Assembly (NCBI RefSeq): GCF_008831285.2
Contig: NW_022204727.1
Coordinates: 1 to 10,000, forward strand
DNA length: 10,000 nucleotides
Direction of reading: 5' to 3'
Origin: Nymphaea colorata
Lineage: Eukaryota; Streptophyta; Magnoliopsida; Nymphaeales; Nymphaeaceae
Shown here: positions 1-6,497 of the stretch, in pieces
Layout of the letters: each line of letters begins with the position of its first letter
Position numbering within the stretch: the first letter of the stretch is position 1
The notes under the pieces: model-generated
Database searches by the model: none
Told to the model about the DNA's origin: nothing
The model's input: the letters and a program-made list of their open reading frames with translations, nothing else
Made by a program: the position numbers and the translations under genes

Positions 1-23
1 GAGGAGGACCGGCTCTAGGAATA

Positions 24-36
24 AGACTTTAAGTCT
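24..36. other. Small inverted repeats in the LTR start (24-36 and 124-144)
   Basis: AGACTT and AAGTCT are separated by one base at 24-36. TGGATC and GATCCA flank a nine-base spacer at 124-144. Both are identical in the right LTR (6794-6806 and 6894-6914). Such short arms can arise by chance; they could be protein-binding sites in the promoter-proximal LTR, with no direct support. Confidence 0.35.
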
Positions 37-243
37 CGAGAGTGTTTTATGCGTTTTTAGTTAAGTTTTAGTGTGCGCATTTGCTTTGGATTCAATTCCG
101 TTTTGGATTCCGTTTTTGAGGGTTGGATCACATGTTTAGATCCACTTTTGATTCAGCACTATTAATACATTGTACTCTTTGTTTTGAGGAAGGATTATGC
201 ATTGATTGAATTTGGAAGGAAATTAAGTAATTAGTAGAATTAG

Positions 244-298
244 CTTCTCTCTCCTCTCCCGAATTCTCTCTTCTCCTCTAGGCGCAATCTTCTTCTCC
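244..298 (+). promoter_or_regulatory. CT-rich tract in LTR, possible pyrimidine patch or leader
   Basis: This stretch is made almost wholly of C and T on the plus strand and is conserved without change at 7021-7075. Plant core promoters and 5' leaders often carry such pyrimidine patches near the transcription start. An AT-rich stretch at about 169-176 lies roughly 70 bases upstream but is not a good TATA box. Calling this the start region is inference; transcript 5' ends would decide it. Confidence 0.35.
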
Positions 299-920
299 AT
301 GCCTTATTCTCTCTACGGTAGATCTGTAGTTTAGCTAGAACAGCAGCCATTGCCAATACCACGAGGACAAGACTTTCAACCCGCGGCTTCATCTTCTTCT
401 CCTTGGTTTCTTTGCTCTTCTCCTCCACTCGGCCAAAGGTTGATCGGCTTTGGGAGTCTCCAAGTGCAAGGCGCAAGGTAGCTCTTCCTCCCGGTTTTTC
501 CCCACTTCAATCCAAGGCGTCCATGGTGCAACCGAGCTTCTCCACCAGCAAGGTTAAGGGCCACGACTCCAACAGGGCAGGTCTTCATTGATCTAGGTGA
601 CTAGAAAGAAGAAGACAACCATCCCATCCTTCGAGATCAAGCGGTAAGCGCTTAACGAGGAAGAAAGAGGGTGCAACGACGTTGTTGCTCTTTGTCTCTG
701 GTTCGGCTTAAGGAGGAGGAGTTTGCTGGATTTCCAGCCAGTGATCTCTTCATTCCACGGTGTGAAAACCAGTTTCAAAAGGGTCTCTTACGAGTCACCC
801 ACTTTCCCCTTGATTAATCACGTAGATTATCTTGATTTCGTGTTTGAAAATAGCATTGAACCGTGGGTTTGAAGTTAAAATCAGCCACGGTTCAGATCTG
901 CTAATCTCGCCGGAAAGTTC

Positions 921-980
921 AGAGAGAAAGAGAAAGAAAAGGGCTTGAGAAAAAGAAAAGAAAGAAAGAGAAAGAATAAA
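921..980 (+). repeat. GA-rich low-complexity tract in 5' LTR
   Basis: The tract consists of short GAAA, GAGA and AAAG runs, interrupted only by GGGCTTGAG near 941-949. The equivalent tract in the right LTR (7701-7765) has the same composition but a different run pattern, as expected of slippage-prone simple sequence. An AATAAA at about 975-980 exists only in this copy and so is not a conserved poly(A) signal. Confidence 0.7.
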
Positions 981-1293
981 ATACTCAGCCCAAGAATGAG
1001 TTAGAAAAGTTGAAATCCGGCGAGAATTCCAAATTCCAGGCGCACATTTGGGCGTCCGGCCCACCGCTATTATTCCGGTTAACATTGGTACATTTTCCGG
1101 CGAACTCCGGCAGAGGACAGCAAGCCAAATCCGTCCACTCTTGCCTGTACTTAGCTGATCACAGCTGCCTTAGGCGTTCTTGGTGAGAATTGGGAAATAC
1201 ACGGCCAACATTTGGGGAAAGTCCTACCGCCGGCGAGCTTGGGAAACCCTAGCCGATTTTCCAATTTGGTGAGTGTTTTTCTCTTGTTTAATT

Positions 1294-1332
1294 TTGACTC
1301 TCATCTTGACACGTGGCAGAATCCTGTTGACT
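1294..1332 (+). promoter_or_regulatory. W-box / G-box (ABRE-type) / W-box cluster in 5' LTR
   Basis: TTGACT at 1294-1299, CACGTGGC at 1310-1317 and TTGACT at 1327-1332 lie within 39 bases. TTGAC followed by C or T is the core bound by plant WRKY factors, and CACGTGGC is the G-box/ABRE core bound by bZIP and some bHLH factors. The cluster is kept in the right LTR (8074-8113), where the first site reads TTGACC, also a valid W-box. Stress-inducible plant LTR promoters often use such motifs. The motifs are seen directly; activity is inferred. Confidence 0.45.
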
Positions 1333-1550
1333 TAGAAGGTAGCTTGAAAGAGAGAGAAGCCAGCTCGTCATGCCCCTCCACTCTCTTTTCCACATTTGGT
1401 GGATATCCCCACCATTTGGTGAGAAGATCAAAGGGGAAGATTGAGTAGCTAGGATTGATCTCCAATAGTGTAGGATCTAGCTCTTTCTCCTCCAGCCAAG
1501 TGTCCTTTCTAGAAGATTTTAGAAGTCTCTCCCCTCCAGCTCGCCTCCAC

Positions 1551-1650
1551 CTCATCACCCAAGTCCATCTCCCCAATTTGTTGTGCCACCTAGCTAGACA
1601 CTCATCACTCAAGTCAATCTCCCACATTTGTTGCGCCACCTAGCTAGACA
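1551..1650 (+). repeat. Tandem duplication, two 50-base units, in 5' LTR
   Basis: Bases 1551-1600 and 1601-1650 are two adjacent copies of a 50-base unit beginning CTCATCAC and ending TAGCTAGACA, with a few substitutions between them. The right LTR has the same duplication as two 52-base units (8331-8434). The duplication therefore predates this insertion; the two-base difference per unit comes from bases missing in the left copy. The surrounding 1550-1850 zone is rich in related CACCTCAC and CTAG words. Confidence 0.8.
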
Positions 1651-2496
1651 CCTCACCACCTTTCCTATCCTCTCTCCTAACATCTAGGAGATAGCCTCTA
1701 CGTACCTGCCACCTATCCTCCACTTTAGCTAGGAACTCTCCCAGCCACACACCTCAGCAACCACCACCACCTCACCTAGACACCTCACGAATCCTAGCCT
1801 CTCTCCTACTTATTGGGAGATAGCCTTCTAGAAGTGCCACCTCGCCTAGCATCTTGGAGAACGATTCCCTTGGGGAATATCCTCCATAATCCTCAGCCCC
1901 AATTTCTCTCATCCGTTTTTATCCTAGTTCACACTTGAGTTACCTCAAGTTACTGCACCCCATTCCCCTTACCATTCCATTTCCTCAAACCGAGCAGCCT
2001 AAACCTACCCTAGTACTTTGTAGGAACCCACGATTTAGGCCCTTCCCTTCACAGGTCAACCTAGGATTTGAACCTTAGGACCCACCTTGCCTAACCTTTC
2101 ATTGACCAGCTCATTGGCCGAACCTAGCCCGGGCCCACCTGGTCCCACCTGGTCCGAGCTCACCTGCCCAAGACCCGCACCTAGTTGGTTCCAACCCTAG
2201 TCCACAAGGAAGTCCGCTAGTGCATCCTTGAGAGTCTTGGAACCGGCGGGTCTTGCCCCAGCCATCTCCGGCATCCTCAGGCCGCCGCCGGCCACCTCTG
2301 CTACTTTTCCGGCGACCTTCCGGCGTGGATCCCGCAGGTCCCAAGTCAGCCAGCAAGTGCATGGAGAGCTCCTAGGCGATTTCAGCAAGGAGATTCCTCA
2401 TCGCGTGACCCTTGGAGTGCTCTAATCCACCGACCGGCGTCTTCATCATTGGAGCCACAGCCCTACGCCGTTCTCTCCTCTTGTGTTGCTGTTAGT

Positions 2497-2523
2497 CCTC
2501 GAGTGTGGAATCTCACCTCGAGG
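2497..2523. other. Inverted repeat in 5' LTR
   Basis: CCTCGAG at 2497-2503 and CTCGAGG at 2517-2523 can pair across a 13-base loop. The structure is unchanged in the right LTR (9296-9322). It sits in the downstream third of the LTR, which would be part of the transcript leader if transcription starts upstream; its role is unknown. Confidence 0.45.
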
Positions 2524-2889
2524 CGTGTGGTTGCTTCGCCAAGCTAGCCTTGGCCGGTACACCCTACCCTTCTCTTTAGACTCGAGGGTGATAGCATTTT
2601 ATTTCTGCATTTTGATTTCAGCCCGACCTTGGGGTCGTCGTTGTGCATAGAGGGACCTCCACGGCACTGCGCCAAGGACACGACCTCGTGCCGACATTAG
2701 CCTCCTACGGGCGGGTGTGGTTTGATTCGATTAGGTTTGGTTTGATGGTTTGTTGAGTGAGTTTGAGTGTTTTATCAAATGTATCGCTTCCGCTTGTACT
2801 AGCCTCACAGCTTTTAGTCAATTGTAGTAGGATTTGCTTGGGTTTGGGATTAGCCATTCTTGTATTCCGCTGCCTATTTGGGATTTTTA

Positions 2890-2909
2890 AGTCGGGGTCC
2901 TGTCCGACT
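2890..2909 (+). other. Hairpin near the 3' end of the 5' LTR
   Basis: AGTCGG (2890-2895) and CCGACT (2904-2909) form a perfect six-base stem with an eight-base loop, about 120 bases before the LTR end. It is identical at 9691-9710. Its position would place it in R or U5 of the RNA. It could be a structural element near the poly(A) site or reverse-transcription start; this is inference. Confidence 0.45.
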
Positions 2910-3030
2910 GGGTAGTGTCATTGTTTTATTTGTCCTAGGAAAGTCTTCTGGTTGGTCCAAGGTGATCGTGGGGGTAGGCACGGCCGTCGGCTTCAGACTT
3001 TGGTCGGCCACGGGCAAGACCCTACCAATT

Positions 3031-3042
3031 TGGTATCAGAGC
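3031..3042 (+). other. Primer-binding site for initiator methionine tRNA
   Basis: TGGTATCAGAGC begins three bases after the LTR terminus at 3027. It is the reverse complement of the CCA-bearing 3' end of plant initiator tRNA-Met (GCTCTGATACCA). Minus-strand DNA synthesis of the element would start here. Its position and perfect 12-base match also fix the direction of the element and the end of the left LTR. Confidence 0.95.
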
Positions 3043-3338
3043 CTCCTTGGAGCAGCAGGAAGCAAGCAGTAACCTCTTGAAGGCAGTAGAAGACAGATTA
3101 GTCAGCTTTTGTTTCCAGCAGTTTTCAGGATTTGGTTTTCAGAAATAGGCGAACTGCGGATTCCTGGTGTGTAACAGTTATCGACAGTGTATCAGCGTTT
3201 TCAGGGGCAAACAAAGTCGGAATTGCCTCAAATTTGGTGGACAGACTCGTAATCATATGAGCTACAAAAGTTGTTTAGGGCTCCAGAAGAGATTCGGCCC
3301 TTAAGCAGACGTTTTTGGCTTTACAACGTGCTAAAAGC

Positions 3339-3374
3339 CTGAACGGACAGAACCTGTCCGCGAGAGCAGTTCAG
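3339..3374 (+). other. Nested hairpin in the leader
   Basis: CGGACAG (3344-3350) and CTGTCCG (3354-3360) form a perfect seven-base stem with an AAC loop. Outer arms CTGAA(C) at 3339-3344 and (G)TTCAG at 3369-3374 can close around it, sharing one base with the inner stem and leaving CGAGAGCA unpaired on the 3' side. The eight-base word AGCCTGAA occurs at both edges of the structure. A role in RNA packaging or dimerisation is possible but unproven. Confidence 0.5.
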
Positions 3375-3590
3375 CCTGAAGATTACATAGTTTCAGTGAC
3401 TTCCCGAGGTCGAAACGAGCTGAAATTTTCAGCATAGTCAGATAACTATATCCTCTGAGTGCTGACAAAATTTGAAGTCAAAACTCAACCCTTTGACATT
3501 TCTGTGCGTAAGTCCTGGGACTTCCTAAAAACAGTCTGGACTAAGGGTGTGCACATCGCACTACCCTAGGGTGCTTGAGCTCGAGGTGCG

Positions 3591-3618
3591 CTGTCGAGGC
3601 GTCAGGCGGACGCGACAG
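3591..3618 (+). other. Leader hairpin A of a related pair
   Basis: CTGTC (3591-3595) pairs with GACAG (3614-3618), then a three-base GAG bulge, then GCGTC (3599-3603) pairs with GACGC (3609-3613), closed by the loop AGGCG. That is ten base pairs with one bulge. A second structure at 3661-3686 has the same bulge, stem and loop design but different paired bases. Between them GGCCC (3623-3627) and GGGCC (3635-3639) can form a further five-pair stem. Confidence 0.6.
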
Positions 3619-3660
3619 TTTAGGCCCCACTCTTGGGCCCGGCTGAGAGCGAGAGTTAGC

Positions 3661-3686
3661 CACCGAGGCGCCAGGAGGGCGCGGTG
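3661..3686 (+). other. Leader hairpin B, diverged copy of hairpin A
   Basis: CACC (3661-3664) pairs with GGTG (3683-3686), then the same GAG bulge, then GCGCC (3668-3672) pairs with GGCGC (3678-3682), closed by the loop AGGAG. Against hairpin A, at least four pairs have changed on both sides so that pairing is kept. The bulge is unchanged and the loop differs at one base. This is the pattern expected of a selected RNA structure. Confidence 0.6.
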
Positions 3687-3880
3687 ACAGGCGGAACTTG
3701 TTTCCTCCTCCCGTAGCGCACACAAGGCAGAAGTGTGGGCTGATAGACAACGGGCAGAAAAGTTGTTTACAGCAGGTTCTTCGCAGCATAGGATTTTTTC
3801 TTTAAGAGTGGCAGTGTGTCAGTGTGTTTGGTTTCAGCAGTAGCATAGGATTTGTGTTGGCAGTTTGCTTGCTAGAATAG

Positions 3881-4729
3881 ATGACGGATATAGGTGCCCG
3901 TTTGGAAGGATCCAAAATGGACCTGTTTCTAAGCGCCTATGAGAATGGGAAGTACATAGGGAGGCTTTGGTTAGTCCGAGGGGAGACTTGGAACCAAGGG
4001 CCAAGATACATATACATCAAGGCTGGTAGCTCGCCCTACTGCGATTGGGTTATACAATACCCTAGTGTACAAGGGTGCCATTTTCAATTGGCAATCGATA
4101 AAGTTGCTCGTAACATCTGGATCATCAATGACACAGACACGGGTAGACTTAGTGTTGTTGGTCATGGGGAGATATTTCAACGTTGGGTACAAATCTATCC
4201 AGGTGAAGTCATCAAAGTAGGATCTATGGACCATTATTTCGAGTTGACAGAAAGAACCTCTTACGTGGCCACAGAGCAAAGAGAGCCTCACATGGAGCCT
4301 AGTGAAGCACGTACCATTCCTCACATAGTAGGGACACCACCTCTTGAGAAAGACTCAACCAAAGAGAAAGAAATGCATCATACGAGTCACGAGTGGGAGA
4401 AGTATGATCAAACACTCAAGGAAATCAAGGAAATGTTGAAAGCCTTGACCCCTACTAATGAAAGAGGAAATCATGAAAAGCCGCAACCTCTTCCACGAAA
4501 AACGGGCAATGCTCAAACTTATAGGAGGATCTATTCAAATAAAGGTCTCCTTCCCAAGCCCGGACCTCTTCAAGGAGAAACGCAAACTATGACTACACAG
4601 AATGCCATTTCTACTTATAAGGTCATAGCCCATCCAAAAAAGACTAAACCAGGCATCCAACCAAACCAGCAGAAGAAAAGGTTGAGAGGGAGGGCACGAC
4701 AAAGCCCAAAGTGGATGCTGAAGCAATGA
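3881..4729 (+). CDS. FHA-domain-like protein, N-terminal part of the element's ORF
   Basis: The frame encodes 282 residues. An in-frame TAG lies directly before the ATG at 3881, so translation cannot begin earlier; the next ATG is residue 13. Residues about 27-122 look like a forkhead-associated domain, a beta-sandwich that in most proteins binds phosphothreonine peptides: Gly49 at the usual GR position, His67 of the SxxH motif, the strand pattern WIIND at 80-84, Gly88 at the NG position, and the closing PGEVIKVG at 107-114. The usual binding residues Arg, Ser and Asn appear as Ser50, Gln64 and Thr87, so binding of phosphothreonine in the standard way is doubtful. Residues 170-189 form a likely amphipathic helix (Trp172, Leu179, Ile182, Leu186, Leu189). 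The remainder is polar and basic. The last 15-25 residues are probably out of frame, because the next frame takes over within 4648-4729. No Gag or Pol motif is present. The domain call rests on pattern reading, not a search. Confidence 0.75.
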   Translation: MTDIGARLEGSKMDLFLSAYENGKYIGRLWLVRGETWNQGPRYIYIKAGSSPYCDWVIQYPSVQGCHFQLAIDKVARNIWIINDTDTGRLSVVGHGEIFQRWVQIYPGEVIKVGSMDHYFELTERTSYVATEQREPHMEPSEARTIPHIVGTPPLEKDSTKEKEMHHTSHEWEKYDQTLKEIKEMLKALTPTNERGNHEKPQPLPRKTGNAQTYRRIYSNKGLLPKPGPLQGETQTMTTQNAISTYKVIAHPKKTKPGIQPNQQKKRLRGRARQSPKWMLKQ

Positions 4730-5163
4730 GTCGAGATCTATCAAAGGGGTGTGAAAGCAAAGACAATCTCGACACATTACCTCTTGGTAAGGCGGTGCAT
4801 AATACCAAGGATGTTGAGACAATCGCATCATGGACCACCCAGGAAATTTTGGACGAGATTGATCTCCTATGTCAGGATTTCGATCTAAGTGAGGAACCCG
4901 CACCTAGTGTGATCCAGTTAGTATCACAAGAAGATCAGCTTAAGAATGAAATGCAGGGATCCAGTTCGACATCCATACCGGGCCAAAAACAGGATGAGTC
5001 TTTAAGGTGTCAAGCTCCACCCACAAGAGAAAAAGGAGAAGAACCTTATGAGCTTGAACCCCTTGAGCACATACTTCCTAATGATACAATGGAATTAGTC
5101 AGGTACCAATTACAGGAAGAACTCATTCTAGATGGAAACGGGCCCTCGACAATGAGAGCATAG
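4711..5163 (+). CDS. Middle part of the ORF, acidic, shifted frame
   Basis: This frame is open from 4648, after a stop at 4645-4647, to the TAG at 5161-5163. The codon at 4711 is GTG; the first ATG is at 4726. I read it not as a separate gene but as the continuation of the FHA-like ORF. It overlaps that frame, has no leader of its own, and lies one base back in phase, as a single missing base would produce. The product is acidic and polar, with a likely helix around the residues encoded at 4840-4890 (EILDEIDLLCQDFDL) and many Glu, Ser and Pro residues, suggesting disorder. I recognise no domain and see no CCHC, DTG, YxDD or integrase motif. Its last codons before the stop are probably also out of frame, because frame three gives a smooth continuation from about 5142. 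Confidence 0.5.
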   Translation: MDAEAMSRDLSKGCESKDNLDTLPLGKAVHNTKDVETIASWTTQEILDEIDLLCQDFDLSEEPAPSVIQLVSQEDQLKNEMQGSSSTSIPGQKQDESLRCQAPPTREKGEEPYELEPLEHILPNDTMELVRYQLQEELILDGNGPSTMRA

Positions 5164-5186
5164 GATCCAACTCCGGAGATGCCCCC

Positions 5187-6497
5187 ATGGAAATGGAAGA
5201 AGTAGGGCATCCCACCAAGGACAAGAGTATGCAACCACCTTCTCTTCCTGCCCAAGATAACATAGAATCTCAGGAGGGTGGTATGAATTTGAATCTCTCA
5301 AAGTCTTCTTGTCCAAAGGCACGAACGAAGCTCCAACAATGGGCGACCCAAGTATTAGTGAATGAAATTCCACGACAACCACAAGAGAGCCAAGTTTGTG
5401 GGATGATCCGAACAGAATCTGAAGAGGTCGCCACTTACCAAAGGCAAAAGAAGAGCCCTAGCAAACCTGGACTCGGGCAAAGAACTAAGCCGCCCACTAT
5501 CCAGGAATTGTTAGAGGAAGAAATTTTGGCCACATCAGATGGAATCCTCCCCGAGTCAGAAAGTGATGACATGAGCAGCTCAGAGAACCAGCTTGATAGT
5601 ACAGGCATCTACCTGAATATCAACCCAGAGAAAAACCACTACAATGAGGTAGATCGAGTAACCCTTAGGGCACATTCAGAACAATGCAAAGTCGAAGGGT
5701 ACTCACGGGCCGCCTTAGTCTCTCCCCAAAGTCAGATACATCCTAAGGAGGGTGGTCATCACCCATTCAACAAAACGACTCTGGGGCACTACAGTGAAAA
5801 GCTTTACCCAGAGCGATGGAGAGCTTATCAGTTTCCAGACTCTCCAAATTGCAGCCGAGAGTTGTGGAATCCTTTCAGCCCACTTGGAACATGCACGACA
5901 GAGTCACCCTTAGCCCAAGACTCTGAAGGAAGAAACACAGTAATGGCACCTCGGGCTATAGCAAAGGATAAAGAACGAGCACTGAGCATAGTGGAGCAAC
6001 AAGCTCCACGAACGGGCCGCAGGCTGTGGCAAGCCCACGATCGTGGCAAGGTCACCCCACAGTTTGAGGGCACAGAAAAGAGCAAACAGCTGCAAGGGCA
6101 GCATGGTATATATATCGGGCACCTGCCTCGTGACTATGGTCCAGGGCAATCGCGACTCAGCCGAATGAATCGAAGTAATGAAATGACTCGGGTGATTACC
6201 AAGGTTTACTCTAGAGGCCCGAGAAGGTGTTTTGTCTACTTGAGAAACTCCTTAAAGGTGCTACCTAGAGACTATGGACCAAAGAGGAAACGGAAGGAAG
6301 AGAGTGGCTGTGAGCAGGTTCACCAAAAGAAATCTTCGTTAAGAGCTTGGGGACAAGCTCCATTTCAGGAGGGTGGATCTGATACGGGTCAACCTTCGAC
6401 TTGGCCGAGAGCAGCCACTAATGAGGTTAAGAGCAGCCAAAGCGGGCGAAGCAAGGCTGCCCTTCATGAGGAATCAGGCCCTTCTTGGCCGTGTTGA
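5187..6497 (+). CDS. C-terminal part of the ORF, disordered with basic NLS-like cluster
   Basis: The frame gives 436 residues from the ATG at 5187, but it is already open upstream and continues the previous frame smoothly from about 5142, again one base back in phase. It probably forms the C-terminal half of one protein starting at 3881. The sequence is polar, with acidic and serine-rich segments (for example residues 109-135) and few hydrophobic blocks, so mostly disordered. LPRDYGP occurs at residues 313-319 and 359-365 with different codons. PKRKRK at 365-370 resembles a classical monopartite nuclear localisation signal. EGG occurs at 30-32, 188-190 and 395-397. The last 130 residues are rich in Arg and Lys and might bind nucleic acid; that is inference. 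It has no protease, reverse transcriptase or integrase signature and no CCHC zinc knuckle. It ends at TGA 6495-6497, just before the 3' LTR region. Confidence 0.6.
   Translation: MEMEEVGHPTKDKSMQPPSLPAQDNIESQEGGMNLNLSKSSCPKARTKLQQWATQVLVNEIPRQPQESQVCGMIRTESEEVATYQRQKKSPSKPGLGQRTKPPTIQELLEEEILATSDGILPESESDDMSSSENQLDSTGIYLNINPEKNHYNEVDRVTLRAHSEQCKVEGYSRAALVSPQSQIHPKEGGHHPFNKTTLGHYSEKLYPERWRAYQFPDSPNCSRELWNPFSPLGTCTTESPLAQDSEGRNTVMAPRAIAKDKERALSIVEQQAPRTGRRLWQAHDRGKVTPQFEGTEKSKQLQGQHGIYIGHLPRDYGPGQSRLSRMNRSNEMTRVITKVYSRGPRRCFVYLRNSLKVLPRDYGPKRKRKEESGCEQVHQKKSSLRAWGQAPFQEGGSDTGQPSTWPRAATNEVKSSQSGRSKAALHEESGPSWPC

Larger units (their letters stand above)
1..3027 (+). repeat. 5' LTR (left end truncated by window edge)
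   Basis: Bases 1-3027 match 6771-9828 along their whole length, with few substitutions and several dozen small gaps. The copy ends at CCCTACCA, giving the canonical CA terminus; after it the two copies diverge, the left running into the primer-binding site and the right into flank. The LTR should supply promoter, transcription start and poly(A) signals. I see a CT-rich tract (244-298), a GA-rich tract (921-980), a G-box and W-box cluster (1294-1332), a C-rich zone with a 50-base tandem duplication (1551-1650), GC-rich sequence around 2110-2350, and T/G-rich sequence near the end (2710-2880). I could not identify a convincing TATA box or define U3, R and U5. No reading frame longer than about 110 codons looks like a gene. 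This copy is 31 bases shorter than the matching part of the right LTR, mostly through single-base gaps. Confidence 0.95.
3043..3880 (+). other. Untranslated leader between primer-binding site and first ORF
   Basis: This stretch of about 840 bases has no credible reading frame on either strand. Packaging and dimerisation signals of LTR elements usually lie here. It contains a nested hairpin at 3339-3374, a short inverted repeat at 3419-3433 (GCTGAAA and TTTCAGC), and a compact GC-rich folded block at 3541-3700 with two related hairpins. Outside these it is of mixed composition. No splice signal can be assigned with confidence, although a spliced leader cannot be excluded. Confidence 0.75.

Noticed and set aside
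403-591. A 62-codon plus-strand frame kept identically in both LTRs (also 7182-7370).
   Set aside because: The two LTRs are almost identical here at the DNA level, so the frame is kept regardless of coding. It has no ATG at its start and no recognisable protein features. The antisense frame over the same bases is kept for the same reason.
975-980. AATAAA as a poly(A) signal.
   Set aside because: It lies in a slippage-prone GA-rich tract and is absent at the equivalent place in the right LTR.
1301-1639. A 112-codon antisense frame in the left LTR.
   Set aside because: It is broken in the right LTR by small gaps, shows no domain, and overlaps the tandem duplication and regulatory cluster.
1550-1850. 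The CACCTCAC-rich zone as a CRISPR-like or satellite array.
   Set aside because: Apart from the two 50-base units the words are irregularly spaced and degenerate, with no repeat-spacer pattern.
2860-3072. A 70-codon frame across the left LTR end and primer-binding site.
   Set aside because: It has no ATG at its start, runs through the hairpin and the LTR border, and ends differently in the right LTR. The base conservation is explained by LTR identity.
3971-4324. A 117-codon antisense frame opposite the FHA-like region.
   Set aside because: It is a shadow of the sense frame, whose residue pattern matches a known fold; the antisense product has no recognisable features.
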